Assembly: GCF_010894435.1 (NCBI RefSeq)
Contig: NZ_JAAIXZ010000010.1
Location: 1 to 64,000 of the forward strand
Direction: 5' to 3'
Origin: Pyxidicoccus trucidator
GTDB taxonomy: Bacteria; Myxococcota; Myxococcia; Myxococcales; Myxococcaceae
Length of the DNA: 64,000 nt
The notes under the pieces are model-generated. The model was not told the DNA's origin, ran no database searches, and was given only the letters and a program-made list of their open reading frames with translations. Below, piece by piece: positions 6,039 through 16,632 of the stretch. Position 1 is the stretch's first letter. Every line of letters starts with the position of its first letter. The position numbers and the translations under genes were made by a program.

Positions 6039-8930
6039 GTGAATTCCGCTTCCTATCGTTACTGGTCCCGCCTGGGGGGCGCGGCCCTGTCCCTGCTGTT
6101 GACTTCCACCCTGGCGCGGGCGCACGCCCCGGCCGCGCCCGTCGCTTCCGAGGCCTCGCTGGACGAAGGGGCCTGCGGCCTGGAGCCGCCCGGCGTGCAA
6201 TACGTCCCCACCCCGGGCCCGCGCGCGCACGAGACGCGCCGGTGGTCCGCCTCGGAGCCGCCGGTGGTGCGGCGCGAGGAGCGGGGAGGGGCGGTGCGCA
6301 GGGCGCTCGCCGGTGTGCCGCAGACGCGGGTGCGCGGTGGGGCGCTGTCCGGCAAGGTGGTGTACCTGAGCCCCGGCCACGGCTTCTACCGCAGCGCCCC
6401 GTTGGACCGCTGGGCCACGCAGCGCCCCAACTCGTGGGCGGTGGTGGAGGACCTCGTCTCGGCGGAGGTGCTCAACCAGTACCTGCTGCCCATGCTGATG
6501 GGGGCGGGGGCCACGGTGGTGCCGGTGCGCGAGCCGGACCTCAACGCGCGCATGGCCCTGCTCGATGCGGGGCAGGAGGGCTACACCGAGACGGGGGAGG
6601 CGGCCCTCTTCCAGGACTCCGCTCAGCCGGGGTGGGGCACTCCGCCGGTGCCCATGGGCAACGCGGTGGAGCCCTTCTCACTGGGCACCACCCGCGTCAT
6701 GAGCACCGCGAGCACTGTCACCGCGAGCGCGACGTGGGCGCCGGAAGTCCCCGCGGACGGCAGCTACCACGTGTACGTCTCGTACGCGGCGGACCCGGCG
6801 CGGGCGGTGGACGCGCACTACGTGGTGCGGCACGCGGGCGGGGAGAGTCACTTCCGCGTCAACCAGCGCCGCCATGGCGGCACGTGGGTGCTGCTGGGCC
6901 GCTTCTACTTCAAGGCCGGCCGGCACCCGGAGACGGCGTCGGTGGTGGCGATGAACGACACCGCGGAGGGCGGCACCGTGTCGCTGGACGCGGTGCGCTT
7001 CGGCGGGGGCCGGGGGCTCATCGGCGATGCCCAGGTGGCCGCGCTGGAGCGGCCCCGCTACGAGGAGGCAGCGCGCTACCACGTGCAGTTCAGCGGGGCG
7101 CCCGCGTCCGTGTATGCGCCCACCGGGGCCAACGCGCTGTCCAACGAGCGCAACGCGGACGTCACCGCGCGCCCGCGCTTCGCGGCGTGGCTGCACGAGG
7201 AGGGTGAGGACGCGGTGTACCTGGCCTGGCACACCAACGCTGGCAGCACCGGCACGGTGATGGGCACGGAGGCCTACGTGTACGGGCCCAACCCGGTGGA
7301 CGGCACGCTCAACTTCACCGGCGTGGCGGGCAGTGACGTCATGGCCCGCGCGCTGCTGGACGAAATCGGCAGGGACTTCCGCCGCGAGGTGGACCCCAAC
7401 TGGCGGATGCGCAACCTGCGCTCGGCCAACCTGGGCGAGGTCAACCCCACGCACAACCCGGAGATGCCGTCCGTGCTGCTGGAGATGGCCTACCACGACA
7501 ACATCACCGACTCGAACCGGCTGAAGGACCCGGCCTTCCGTCGCGTGGCGGCGCGCGCCATCCTCCAGGGCCTCATCAAGTACTTCGCCGCGCGGGACGG
7601 CCAGCCCGTGCACCTGCCGCCGGAGGCCCCGGACGCCGTCGCCGCGCGCAACGGCACGGCGGGCGCGGTGGGGGTCCGCTGGGCCGTGCCTGGCGCCAAC
7701 CCGGATGAGGAGGGCCGCGACGCGCCCACGGGCTACCGCGTCTATCAGAGCGCGGACGGCCTGGGCTGGGACGAGGGCACCGAGGTGACGGCCACCTCCT
7801 TCACCACGACGCTGGCACCGGGCACGGTGCGCTACTTCCGCGTGGCGGCGCTGAACGCGGGCGGGGAGGGCTTTCCGTCCTCCAGCGTCGGGGTGCGGAC
7901 GCCGGTGGGCGCGCAGGCGCCCGTGCTGCTCGTCAACGCCTTCGAGCGGCTGGACTCCGCGCTGACCTGCGCCGAGGCGCTGGACGCGTATGACCTGGCG
8001 GCCCCGGTGCGGGTGCTGGTGGAGGCGATGAACGACGGCACCTACGTGCGCCGCCATGGCGAGGCGCTGGTCTACGCGAACTGGCCCTTCGACAGCGCCA
8101 CCAGCGCGGCGCTGGGGGCGGGGCTCGTCACGCTGGCCGCTCCGTATCAATTGGTGGACTGGTTCACCGGACGGGGCGGCGCGGATGGGGCACGGCCCAC
8201 GCGCCAGGAGCAGGACGCGCTTCGCGCCTTCGTCACCGCGGGGGGCCACCTGATGCTGTCCGGCACCCAGGTGGCGTCCGCGCTCGCCGTGGGCAGCGCG
8301 GAGGACCAGGCCTTCCTGGCGGACATCCTGCGCGCGACAGTGGCCGGTGGCACGCCGCCGCTCACGGTGGAGGGCCTGCCGGGCGACTGGCTCTCGGGCC
8401 TGTCTGGCGGGGCGCTGGATGACGGCACGCGCGGGGCCTATCCGGTGGGCGTCACTGACGTGCTCACCCCAGCCTCCGGGGGCTCGCCGGTGCTGCGCTA
8501 CACGGGCACGGACCTGGTGGCGGGCGTGGCTTCCGCCCCGGGCGGACAGGTGCTGCTGCTGGGCGTCCCCTTCGAGGGAATGGTCAGCCCCTCCCGGCGC
8601 GCCTCACTGATGTCCGCATTCCTGGTGCGGACGGGCCTGCTCGCCGAGCCGCCGGCTCCGCCCGCCGAGGACCCGGGTGGTCCGGGCCCTGGCCTGCTCA
8701 CCGCCTGCGTCGCGGCGCGCGGGCTGGACCCGCATCCCCCGCCGCCTCCGCCCCCGCCGCCTCCTCCCACCCCCATCGTGCTGGAGGAGCTGCCTCAGTT
8801 CTATCCACTCGGTGACTCCGGCTGCGGCTGTGGGGCTGGAGGGGGAACGGGCTCCGCGCTCTGGCTGTTGCTCGGGGTGATTGTTCAGCTTCGGCGTGCG
8901 CACCGTCGCGGGAGCGACGCGAAGCGTTGA
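6039..8930 (+). CDS. Secreted N-acetylmuramoyl-L-alanine amidase with golvesin-like insert, FN3 domain and MYXO-CTERM anchor
   Basis: The start is taken at GTG 6039, because it gives a normal signal peptide (WSRLGGAALSLLLTSTLARA); the frame is open to a TTG at 6003. The 963-residue product shows an amidase_3 half (VVYLSPGHGFYR; VEDLVSAEVLN), then a beta-rich golvesin C-terminal-like domain at about residues 190-325 (SYHVYVSYAADPARAVDAHY; SLDAVRFGGG). The amidase then resumes with AWHTNAG (zinc/His region) and LLEMAYHDNITDSNRLKDP (catalytic Glu). A fibronectin III domain (about 530-620) and a ThuA/GATase-like region follow. Next comes a run of 11 prolines, then a MYXO-CTERM tail (SGCGCGAGGG, hydrophobic helix, Arg cluster). 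It should cleave peptidoglycan stem peptides at the cell surface. Confidence 0.85.
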   Translation: MNSASYRYWSRLGGAALSLLLTSTLARAHAPAAPVASEASLDEGACGLEPPGVQYVPTPGPRAHETRRWSASEPPVVRREERGGAVRRALAGVPQTRVRGGALSGKVVYLSPGHGFYRSAPLDRWATQRPNSWAVVEDLVSAEVLNQYLLPMLMGAGATVVPVREPDLNARMALLDAGQEGYTETGEAALFQDSAQPGWGTPPVPMGNAVEPFSLGTTRVMSTASTVTASATWAPEVPADGSYHVYVSYAADPARAVDAHYVVRHAGGESHFRVNQRRHGGTWVLLGRFYFKAGRHPETASVVAMNDTAEGGTVSLDAVRFGGGRGLIGDAQVAALERPRYEEAARYHVQFSGAPASVYAPTGANALSNERNADVTARPRFAAWLHEEGEDAVYLAWHTNAGSTGTVMGTEAYVYGPNPVDGTLNFTGVAGSDVMARALLDEIGRDFRREVDPNWRMRNLRSANLGEVNPTHNPEMPSVLLEMAYHDNITDSNRLKDPAFRRVAARAILQGLIKYFAARDGQPVHLPPEAPDAVAARNGTAGAVGVRWAVPGANPDEEGRDAPTGYRVYQSADGLGWDEGTEVTATSFTTTLAPGTVRYFRVAALNAGGEGFPSSSVGVRTPVGAQAPVLLVNAFERLDSALTCAEALDAYDLAAPVRVLVEAMNDGTYVRRHGEALVYANWPFDSATSAALGAGLVTLAAPYQLVDWFTGRGGADGARPTRQEQDALRAFVTAGGHLMLSGTQVASALAVGSAEDQAFLADILRATVAGGTPPLTVEGLPGDWLSGLSGGALDDGTRGAYPVGVTDVLTPASGGSPVLRYTGTDLVAGVASAPGGQVLLLGVPFEGMVSPSRRASLMSAFLVRTGLLAEPPAPPAEDPGGPGPGLLTACVAARGLDPHPPPPPPPPPPPTPIVLEELPQFYPLGDSGCGCGAGGGTGSALWLLLGVIVQLRRAHRRGSDAKR

Positions 8931-9024
8931 CTCGGCGGGTGCGGATGCCTACGGTCGGCGCCCTCGAAATTGACGTGACGACACGTGGGCCTCGCGCTCA
9001 CGCCCTGCAAGGAGACACTTGGAC

Positions 9025-10035
9025 ATGGCTACCCGTATCGCCATCAATGGCTTCGGTCGCATCGGTCGCTGCATCCTGCGCGCTGCCCTGAGCCGCAAGG
9101 AGGACCTCGAGATTGTCGCCATCAACGACCTCGACAAGCCCGCGGCGCTGGCGCACCTGTTCAAGTACGACTCCGTGCACCGCACCTGGCCGGGCACGGT
9201 GAAGTCCACCGAGAAGGGCATCGTCGTGGACGGCAAGGAGATTGCCGTCACCGCCGAGAAGGACCCGACGGTGCTGCCCTGGAAGTCCATGAACGTGGAC
9301 GTGGTGCTGGAGTGCACCGGCCGCTTCACCGCGCGCGAGGGCGCGGAGAAGCACCTGAAGGCGGGCGCGAAGAAGGTCATCATCTCCGCCCCGGCCAAGG
9401 GCCCGGACATCACCATCGCCTACGGCATCAACCACAACGAGTACGACCCGGCCAAGCACCACGTCGTCTCGAACGCCTCGTGCACCACCAACTGCCTGGC
9501 GCCCATCGCCAAGGTGCTGGTGGACAACTTCGGCATCGAGAAGGGCCTGATGACCACGGTCCACAGCTACACCAACGACCAGCGCATCCTGGACCTCACC
9601 CATGACGACATGCGCCGCGCCCGCGCCGCCGCGCTGTCCATGATTCCCTCCAGCACCGGCGCCGCGAAGGCCATCGGCGAGGTGATTCCGCAGCTCAAGG
9701 GGAAGATGCACGGCATCTCCGTTCGCGTGCCCACCCCGAACGTGTCGCTGGTGGACCTGACGGTGAACACCCAGAAGCCCGTCACCGCCGAGGCCGTCAT
9801 CGAGGCGTACCGCAAGGCCGCGGACGGGGCGCTCAAGGGCATCCTCCAGTTCAGCGACGAGCAGACGGTGTCCGTGGACTACAACGGCAACCCGCACTCG
9901 GCCATCTTCGACTCCACCAACTGCTTCGTGGTGGGCGACAACATGCTGAAGGTCATGGCCTGGTACGACAACGAGTGGGGCTTCTCCAACCGCATGGTCG
10001 ACACGGCGAAGTTCCTCGTTTCCAAGGGCGTCTAG
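9025..10035 (+). CDS. gap: Glyceraldehyde-3-phosphate dehydrogenase, type I
   Basis: The start is ATG 9025, with AAGGAGA 9 bases upstream. The 336-residue protein opens with the NAD-binding loop AINGFGRIGR and carries the catalytic segment SNASCTTNCLAP with Cys153. The C-terminal domain has WYDNEWGFSNRMVD. It oxidises and phosphorylates glyceraldehyde 3-phosphate in glycolysis or gluconeogenesis. It is the first gene of a gap-pgk-tpiA run, with 40 and 47 bases between genes, so co-transcription is likely. Nothing is unusual in length or motifs. Confidence 0.97.
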   Translation: MATRIAINGFGRIGRCILRAALSRKEDLEIVAINDLDKPAALAHLFKYDSVHRTWPGTVKSTEKGIVVDGKEIAVTAEKDPTVLPWKSMNVDVVLECTGRFTAREGAEKHLKAGAKKVIISAPAKGPDITIAYGINHNEYDPAKHHVVSNASCTTNCLAPIAKVLVDNFGIEKGLMTTVHSYTNDQRILDLTHDDMRRARAAALSMIPSSTGAAKAIGEVIPQLKGKMHGISVRVPTPNVSLVDLTVNTQKPVTAEAVIEAYRKAADGALKGILQFSDEQTVSVDYNGNPHSAIFDSTNCFVVGDNMLKVMAWYDNEWGFSNRMVDTAKFLVSKGV

Positions 10036-10075
10036 TCCCAGGGCGTTGAAGGGCACCGAGAGGGGAAGGACCGAG

Positions 10076-11263
<1,188 letters not shown>

Positions 11264-11310
11264 GCTGCGCACCCGCAACGCAACCTGTACCTACACCCCT
11301 GGGGGGTTAC

Positions 11311-12084
11311 ATGGCCGCCGCTGCTCGTCGTCGGAAGATCGTCGCCGGCAACTGGAAGATGAACAAGACGGTGCCCGAGGCACTGGCCCTGGTTCGCGAG
11401 CTGCGGGGGCTGGTGGCCCCGCTGGGGGACACGGTGGAGGTGGTGCTGGCGCCGACGTTCGTCGCGCTGCAGCCGCTCCACGTGGCGCTGGAGGGCGCGC
11501 CGCTGCAGTTGGCGGCGCAGAACTGCCACTGGGAGACGTCGGGTGCCTTCACCGGCGAGGTGTCCGCGCCGATGCTGGCGGAGCTGGGGTGCGCCTACGT
11601 CATCGTGGGGCACTCCGAGCGCCGGCAGCTCTTCGGCGACACGGACGAGCTGGTGAACAAGCGGGCCCGGGCGGTGCGGGCGGCGGGGATGACGCCCATC
11701 GTCTGCGTGGGCGAGACGCTGGCGGAGCGCGAGGCGAACCAGACGCTCGAGGTGGTGGAGCGCCAGGTGCGCGGGGCGCTGGCGGGGTTCGAGGCGAAGG
11801 ACGTGGCCACCTTCGTCCTGGCGTACGAGCCGGTGTGGGCCATCGGCACGGGCCGCAACGCCACGTCGGCGCAGGCGCAGGAGGTCCACGCGGCCATCCG
11901 GGCGCTGCTCGGACGCCTGTACGACGGGGAGACGGCCGGGCGGGTGCGCATCCAGTACGGCGGCAGCGTGAAGCCGGACAACGCGGCGGAATTGCTGGGC
12001 CAGCCGGACGTGGATGGGGCGCTCGTCGGCGGGGCCAGCCTCAAGGCGGCCGACTTCGCGGCCATCGTCAAGGCGGCCTCTTAA
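11311..12084 (+). CDS. tpiA: Triosephosphate isomerase
   Basis: 257 residues. The N-terminal GNWKMNKT carries the substrate Lys, VIVGHSERR the catalytic His, and LAYEPVWAIGTG the catalytic Glu. The phosphate loop reads YGGSVKPDNA and ends in DGALVGGASLK. This is a complete TIM barrel interconverting DHAP and GAP. It is third in the glycolytic cluster; secG follows after about 100 bases with its own candidate promoter. Confidence 0.97.
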   Translation: MAAAARRRKIVAGNWKMNKTVPEALALVRELRGLVAPLGDTVEVVLAPTFVALQPLHVALEGAPLQLAAQNCHWETSGAFTGEVSAPMLAELGCAYVIVGHSERRQLFGDTDELVNKRARAVRAAGMTPIVCVGETLAEREANQTLEVVERQVRGALAGFEAKDVATFVLAYEPVWAIGTGRNATSAQAQEVHAAIRALLGRLYDGETAGRVRIQYGGSVKPDNAAELLGQPDVDGALVGGASLKAADFAAIVKAAS

Positions 12085-12120
12085 AGAGGGGCCGGAGCTG
12101 GAATGGGTGGGCGGAAGAAG

Positions 12121-12150
12121 TTGTCACCCGTTCACCAGTTTGTGTAGGGT
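12121..12150 (+). promoter_or_regulatory. Candidate housekeeping promoter for secG
   Basis: TTGTCA (12121-12126), an 18-base spacer, then TAGGGT (12145-12150). The second hexamer resembles the TAAGGG-type -10 box reported for some Myxococcus sigma-A promoters. It sits 36 bases ahead of the secG start. This is weak consensus evidence only. Confidence 0.4.
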
Positions 12151-12186
12151 GCGCCTCCTTCTCACGGAACGTCTGGAAGACCTCCC

Positions 12187-12606
12187 ATGCTGACCTTCGT
12201 CACGATCGTGCACGTCATCGTTTGCGTGTTCATGATCTTCGTCATCCTGCTGCAGCCCGGTAAGGACGCCGGCATGGGCTCGGCCCTCGGCGGCGGCGCG
12301 GCCACGAGCGCCTTCGGCGGTCGCGGTGCGGTGACCTTCCTGAGCAAGCTCACGGGCGTCTTCGCGGCGCTCTTCTTCTTCACGTCGCTCGGCCTGTCCT
12401 TCGTGGGGCTGCGCTCCTCGGTGGCGGCTGGCGGCTCGGTTGCCGCGCCTCCGGCGCAGACGGCTCCGGCGACCCCGGGTGCGACGACGCCCGCAGCTCC
12501 TGGCAGCATGGAGCAGCCGCGCGGTGAGACGCCCGTTCCGCCTACGCCCTCCGAGGGTGCGGCGGCGCCGACGTCCGCGCCGCCTGCTCCCGCTCCGGCG
12601 CAGTAG
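12187..12606 (+). CDS. secG: Preprotein translocase subunit SecG
   Basis: 139 residues. Two membrane helices (about residues 3-21 and 56-75) flank the conserved SecG loop VILLQPGKDAGMGSALGGG...FGGRGAVTFL. SecG assists SecYE in protein export at the inner membrane. The 60-residue C-terminal tail is Pro/Ala/Thr-rich and longer than in E. coli SecG, a common feature in myxobacteria. The gene is followed by tRNA-Leu. Confidence 0.93.
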   Translation: MLTFVTIVHVIVCVFMIFVILLQPGKDAGMGSALGGGAATSAFGGRGAVTFLSKLTGVFAALFFFTSLGLSFVGLRSSVAAGGSVAAPPAQTAPATPGATTPAAPGSMEQPRGETPVPPTPSEGAAAPTSAPPAPAPAQ

Positions 12607-12692
12607 GCGTCAGGAAGAGCCCGGCTCACGCGTTGGTTGAAATTGTCGTTGCGTGAGTCGGTGAGGTTCGGTAGATGGAGCGCGCAGCAAAT

Positions 12693-12774
12693 GCCCAGGT
12701 GGTGGAACTGGTAGACACACCAGCTTGAGGGGCTGGCGCCGCAAGGTGTGCGGGTTCGAATCCCGCCTTGGGCA
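12693..12774 (+). tRNA. tRNA-Leu (anticodon GAG)
   Basis: The acceptor stem GCCCAGG pairs with CCTTGGGC (one G-U). The anticodon stem CCAGC/GCTGG closes the loop TTGAGGG with anticodon GAG. The T arm reads CGGGTTCGAATCCCG. The long variable arm expected of a class II tRNA is present (CGCCGCAAGGTGTG). The discriminator is A, and CCA is not encoded. It decodes CUC/CUU leucine codons. Confidence 0.95.
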
Positions 12775-12781
12775 CTCCGAT

Positions 12782-12815
12782 AAAGGCCTCCGAGTCGAAA
12801 GACTCGGGGGCCTTT
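12782..12815 (+). terminator. Strong intrinsic terminator after tRNA-Leu
   Basis: A 15-bp stem (12782-12796 with 12801-12815, one G-T pair) closed by a GAAA tetraloop ends in CCTTTGTCGTTT. It should end transcription of secG and the tRNA, isolating the CHAT gene downstream. Confidence 0.85.
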
Positions 12816-12913
12816 GTCGTTTCAGGGCTCGGTGTGTCCTGCCGATGTGCCCCAGTGGGCCGCCGGATCTTCCGTGCTACCTCCTGCTCCGATCCGGATT
12901 CCTCTGGCCCGCC

Positions 12914-12927
12914 TGCATGATTCTCCG
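12914..12927 (+). promoter_or_regulatory. Shared upstream element, copy 1 (ahead of first CHAT gene)
   Basis: TGCATGATTCTCCG occurs here and identically at 21340, and as a variant at 16595. Similarity to the 21340 copy continues 3' (GGTCATCGGCTCT against AGTCCTTGGCTCT). The core CATGAT/TATGAT resembles a -10 box about 80 bases ahead of the start at 13002. Confidence 0.45.
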
Positions 12928-13001
12928 GGTCATCGGCTCTATCCGCCTGGGTGAGCTGTCACGGCCGGGAAGTCGAACCCGGACAGGCTCCAGGAGCGGA
13001 C

Positions 13002-16000
13002 ATGCGGCGGGTTCGCGGGTGGATGCTGGCGGTGCTGCTGTGCTGTGCGGCAGGCGCGGCGGACGGGGAGGACTCCCCGGTGGCGCGGCTGCGGGAGGCG
13101 CAGACGGCTTTCGACGAGGCGAACACGTACTGGGAGGCGGGCCAGTACGCGGAGGCGCTCGCGAGGGGAGAGCAGGCGCTGGCGCTGCGCGAGGCAGTGC
13201 TCGGGGGCGCCCATCCCGACGTCGCCCGGTCTCTGGACTGGCTCGGGGGGCATCAGCTGCTTCGGGGGGAGTCCGCCCGAGCCGAGCCGCTCCTTCAGCG
13301 AGCGCTCGCGATTCGGGAAGCGGCCCTGGGCGCGCGCCACCCGGAGGTCGCTCAAACGCTCAACACCCTCGCCACCCTCTACCTGGCCCAGGGGTTGTAC
13401 GGCCGCGCCGCGCCGCTCTACTTGCGTGCGCTGGCCATTCGGGAATCAGCCCTCGGCAAGAGCCATCCCCTTGTCGCCGAGTCGCTCAACGACCTCGCCG
13501 CCCTCTACCTGACCCAGCAGCTGTACGCGCTAGCCGAGCCGCTCCTTCAGCGCGCGCTCCCGATACGGGAAGCGGCGCTCGGCCAGCACCATCCGGACGT
13601 CGCTCAAACGCTCTTCAACCTCGCCAGGCTCTACTCGGGTCAGGGATTGCTCGCTCGTGCCGAGTCACTCCATGTGCGCGCGCTGGCGATACGGGAAGCG
13701 GTTCTCGGAAAGAACCATCCGGACGTCGCTCAGTCGCTCACGGGCCTCGCCAGGCTCTACGTGCAGCAAGGGTTCTACGCTCGTGCCGGGCCGCTCGACG
13801 AGCGCTCCCTGGCCATTCGCGAAGCGGTTCTCGGCGAAAACCCTCCGGATGTCGCCAGCTCGCTCACCAGCCTCGCCAGCAACTACTCGGGTCTGGGTTT
13901 GTTTGTTCGTGGCGAGCCGCTTCTTCGACGCGCGCTGGCCATTCGGGAAATGGCCCTCGGCAAGGGCCACCCGCTCGTCGCCCAATCGCTCGGCAGGCTC
14001 GGGAGACTCTACGTGGAGCAGGGGTTGTATGGCCGTGCCGAGCCGCTCCTGCATCGCGCGCTCACCATTCAGGAGTCGACCCTGGGCGGGAACCACTTCG
14101 CCGTCGCCGAGTCGCTCTTCGACCTCGCCACCCTCTACATGGCCCAGGGGTTGTACGGCCGGGCCGGGCCTCTCTACGCGCGCGTGCTGGCCATTGATGA
14201 AGCTGCCTTGGACAAGGACCATCCCGTCGTCGCCGACTCGCTCATCACCCTCGGCGACCTCTACGGGGCCCAGGGGTTGTACGGCCAGTCCGAGCCGCTC
14301 TACACGCGCGCGCTGACGAGTCTGGAGGCGCGCCGCGGCAAGAGCCATCCCTACGTTGCCAGGTCGCTCATCGGTCTCGCCAACGTCTATCAGGCCCAGG
14401 GGGCCTATCGCCGCGCCGCGCCGTTCTACGCGCGTGCGCTGGCCATCATGGAAGCCTCCCTGGGCAAGAACCATCGCGGCGTCGCCTTCTCACTCAACAA
14501 CCTTGCCGGCCTTTATGCGGCCCAGGGGTTGTACGGCCGGTCCAGTCCGCTCCATGAGCGCGCGCTCGCCATTCTGGAAGCGACTCACGGCAAGAACCAT
14601 CCCAGCGTCGCCGCCACGCTCAACCACCTCGCCGTGGCCCGTCTGGCCCAGCATGACCTCGCCGAGGCCCTGGCGCTGTTCTCCCGTGCCTTTACCCTGT
14701 CCGAGCAACGCCTGCGTCAGGAGGCGCTCGTCTTCTCCGAGTCGCGTCTGGCCAGCTTCCTCCAGCATCTGCGCTCAGACGAGGAGCGACTCTATGCGCT
14801 GCTGCGCGCCCATCCCGGCGACGCGAGCGTCAGGCGCCTGGCCCTTGGCGCCGCGCTCCTTCTCAAGGGCCGCTCCGTCGAGGAGAGCGCCGACATCTCT
14901 CGCGCCGTCTACCGGAGCCTCGGTGAGAAGGAGCGCGACATCTTCGAGCAGCTGGGGCGGCTGCGCACCCAGCTGGCGCAGCTGTCACTCCAGGGCCCCG
15001 GCTCGCTGCCCCTGCCCGCCCACCAACAGCGCCTCGAAGAGCTCTCCGGGCAGGCCGCCGCCCTCGAAGCCGACCTGGCCCGGCGCTCCGCCCCGCTGCG
15101 TGAGCTGGCCTCGCTGCCGGCTCCCGCGGAGATTGTCGACCGGGTCGCCACGTCTCTTCCCGGCGACGCGGCCCTCGTCGAGTTCATCACCTACGAGGAC
15201 CGCCCGCTGGTGCTCGAGCCCGGTACGCCCACGTCTCCGCGTCCCAGCCAGTTGCGCTACCTGGCGCTGGTGCTCTTCCCTGACGCCACCATCCACTTCC
15301 AGGATCTGGGCCCCGCCGAGTCCATCGACCTTGCCGCCTCACACTTGCGAGACGCGCTGGCCACCCGCGACGCCAACTTTCGGGTTCCCGCCCAGGCGCT
15401 CTACCAGCTCGCCTTCCAGCCCCTGCTGCCGCTGCTGGGCAATACCCGCCGCCTGTTCCTCTCGCCGGACGGCCAGCTCGCCCTGGTGCCCTTCGCCGCG
15501 CTGCACGATGGCCACGAGTTCCTCGTGGACGCCTTCGACTTCACCTACCTCCCCTCGGGAAGGAACCTGCTGCCGCGCCCCCAGGAGAGCAACGCCCCAG
15601 ACTCCGTGGTCGTCCTCGCCGACCCGGACTTCAGTGCTGTGCTTCCAGCACTGCCTCCTTCCAAGGGGGACACTTCCATGCTGGCGGCGCGCTCCCTCCC
15701 TGGTGCGCGCTCCTCCTCCACGCTGCGTGCGGACCTGGCGTCGCGAGCGTGGGCTCCCGCCCCGCTGCCCGGCACCCGCCAGGAGGCCGAGAGCATCAAA
15801 CGCCTGCTGCCCCAGGCCGAGCTCTTCCTGGGCGCGGAGGCCACCAAGGAGCGGCTGCTCCAGCTGCCTCCCCCTGGCATCCTCCACCTGGCCACCCATG
15901 GCTTCTTCCTGGAGGACGCGCCCGGGCCCCCGGACTCCCGCGCAGTGGGCCAGTTCGGAGCACTGGGCGAGGACTCCCTGGCACCGAGCCTTCCAGACCC

Positions 16001-16571
16001 CCTGCTGCGCTCCGGCCTCGTCCTCGCTGGCGCGGGCGCTCCGGCACCCTCCAGCGCCAGTCCCGCCGACGCTCCTTCTGACAGCGCGCTGGTGACGGCG
16101 CTGGAGCTGGCGGGCCTCAACCTATGGGGCACCCAGCTGGTGGTGCTGTCCGCGTGCGACACCGGCCGAGGCGACGTGAAGCTCGGCCAGGGCGTCTACG
16201 GGCTTCGCCGCGCGCTCGTGGTGGCAGGGGCCGAGACGGTGGTGATGAGCCTGTGGAAGGTGAACGACGACACCACCCGGCGGTTGATGGAGGTCTACTA
16301 CCGCAAGCTGCTCGCGGGCCAGGGCCGCGCCGCCGCACTGCGCGAGGCCATGCTCTGGCTGCGGACCACCAGGCCGCATCCACACGATTGGGCACCGTTC
16401 ATCGCGCTGGGTCGAGACGCTCCGCTGCGCGGGCTGGGGCCCAAGCCGTCGGGACTGGAGCACGCGCTCGACGTCCGGGCCGAGGGCCTCCACGGCTTGG
16501 GCCCGGGTGCCGTGGGCGCAAGCGTGCTTTCAGAGATGGGTGCTCGTGACGCCAACCGTCCAGGTCACTGA
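13002..16571 (+). CDS. Secreted TPR-CHAT protein (caspase-fold peptidase-like), copy 1
   Basis: The start is ATG 13002, with AGGAG 5 bases upstream. The frame is open to 12951, but only this start yields a signal peptide (MRRVRGWMLAVLLCCAAGAA). The 1189-residue product has about 13 copies of a 42-residue kinesin-light-chain-type TPR (core ALAIREAALG.HP.VA.SL..LA.LY..QG). A helical linker follows, then a C-terminal CHAT domain, a caspase-like cysteine peptidase fold. Both catalytic residues are visible: His in ILHLATHGFFLED and Cys in VVLSACDTGRGDVKLG. The DxGRGD pocket and the SLWKVNDDTT segment are also typical. The substrate is unknown. CHAT-TPR proteins act in other systems as proteases released by partner binding. 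Export outside the cytoplasm is inferred from the signal peptide. Confidence 0.85.
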   Translation: MRRVRGWMLAVLLCCAAGAADGEDSPVARLREAQTAFDEANTYWEAGQYAEALARGEQALALREAVLGGAHPDVARSLDWLGGHQLLRGESARAEPLLQRALAIREAALGARHPEVAQTLNTLATLYLAQGLYGRAAPLYLRALAIRESALGKSHPLVAESLNDLAALYLTQQLYALAEPLLQRALPIREAALGQHHPDVAQTLFNLARLYSGQGLLARAESLHVRALAIREAVLGKNHPDVAQSLTGLARLYVQQGFYARAGPLDERSLAIREAVLGENPPDVASSLTSLASNYSGLGLFVRGEPLLRRALAIREMALGKGHPLVAQSLGRLGRLYVEQGLYGRAEPLLHRALTIQESTLGGNHFAVAESLFDLATLYMAQGLYGRAGPLYARVLAIDEAALDKDHPVVADSLITLGDLYGAQGLYGQSEPLYTRALTSLEARRGKSHPYVARSLIGLANVYQAQGAYRRAAPFYARALAIMEASLGKNHRGVAFSLNNLAGLYAAQGLYGRSSPLHERALAILEATHGKNHPSVAATLNHLAVARLAQHDLAEALALFSRAFTLSEQRLRQEALVFSESRLASFLQHLRSDEERLYALLRAHPGDASVRRLALGAALLLKGRSVEESADISRAVYRSLGEKERDIFEQLGRLRTQLAQLSLQGPGSLPLPAHQQRLEELSGQAAALEADLARRSAPLRELASLPAPAEIVDRVATSLPGDAALVEFITYEDRPLVLEPGTPTSPRPSQLRYLALVLFPDATIHFQDLGPAESIDLAASHLRDALATRDANFRVPAQALYQLAFQPLLPLLGNTRRLFLSPDGQLALVPFAALHDGHEFLVDAFDFTYLPSGRNLLPRPQESNAPDSVVVLADPDFSAVLPALPPSKGDTSMLAARSLPGARSSSTLRADLASRAWAPAPLPGTRQEAESIKRLLPQAELFLGAEATKERLLQLPPPGILHLATHGFFLEDAPGPPDSRAVGQFGALGEDSLAPSLPDPLLRSGLVLAGAGAPAPSSASPADAPSDSALVTALELAGLNLWGTQLVVLSACDTGRGDVKLGQGVYGLRRALVVAGAETVVMSLWKVNDDTTRRLMEVYYRKLLAGQGRAAALREAMLWLRTTRPHPHDWAPFIALGRDAPLRGLGPKPSGLEHALDVRAEGLHGLGPGAVGASVLSEMGARDANRPGH

Positions 16572-16594
16572 AGGCAGGACTCCGCGCATGTCTT

Positions 16595-16609
16595 TGTATG
16601 ATTTGTCCG
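16595..16609 (+). promoter_or_regulatory. Shared upstream element, variant copy (ahead of second CHAT gene)
   Basis: TGTATGATTTGTCCG is a one-insertion variant of the element at 12914 and 21340, 71 bases between its TATGAT core and the start at 16674. In this copy the core is a clean -10-like TATGAT. Confidence 0.4.
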
Positions 16610-16632
16610 GCTCACCGTCTCCCTGGTGACCG

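Noticed and set aside
13002..13070. Lipoprotein anchoring of the CHAT proteins because of the CC pair in the signal peptide.
   Set aside because: The residues before the Cys (LL/LLC) do not fit a lipobox; a cleavage after an Ala-Gly-Ala type site fits better.
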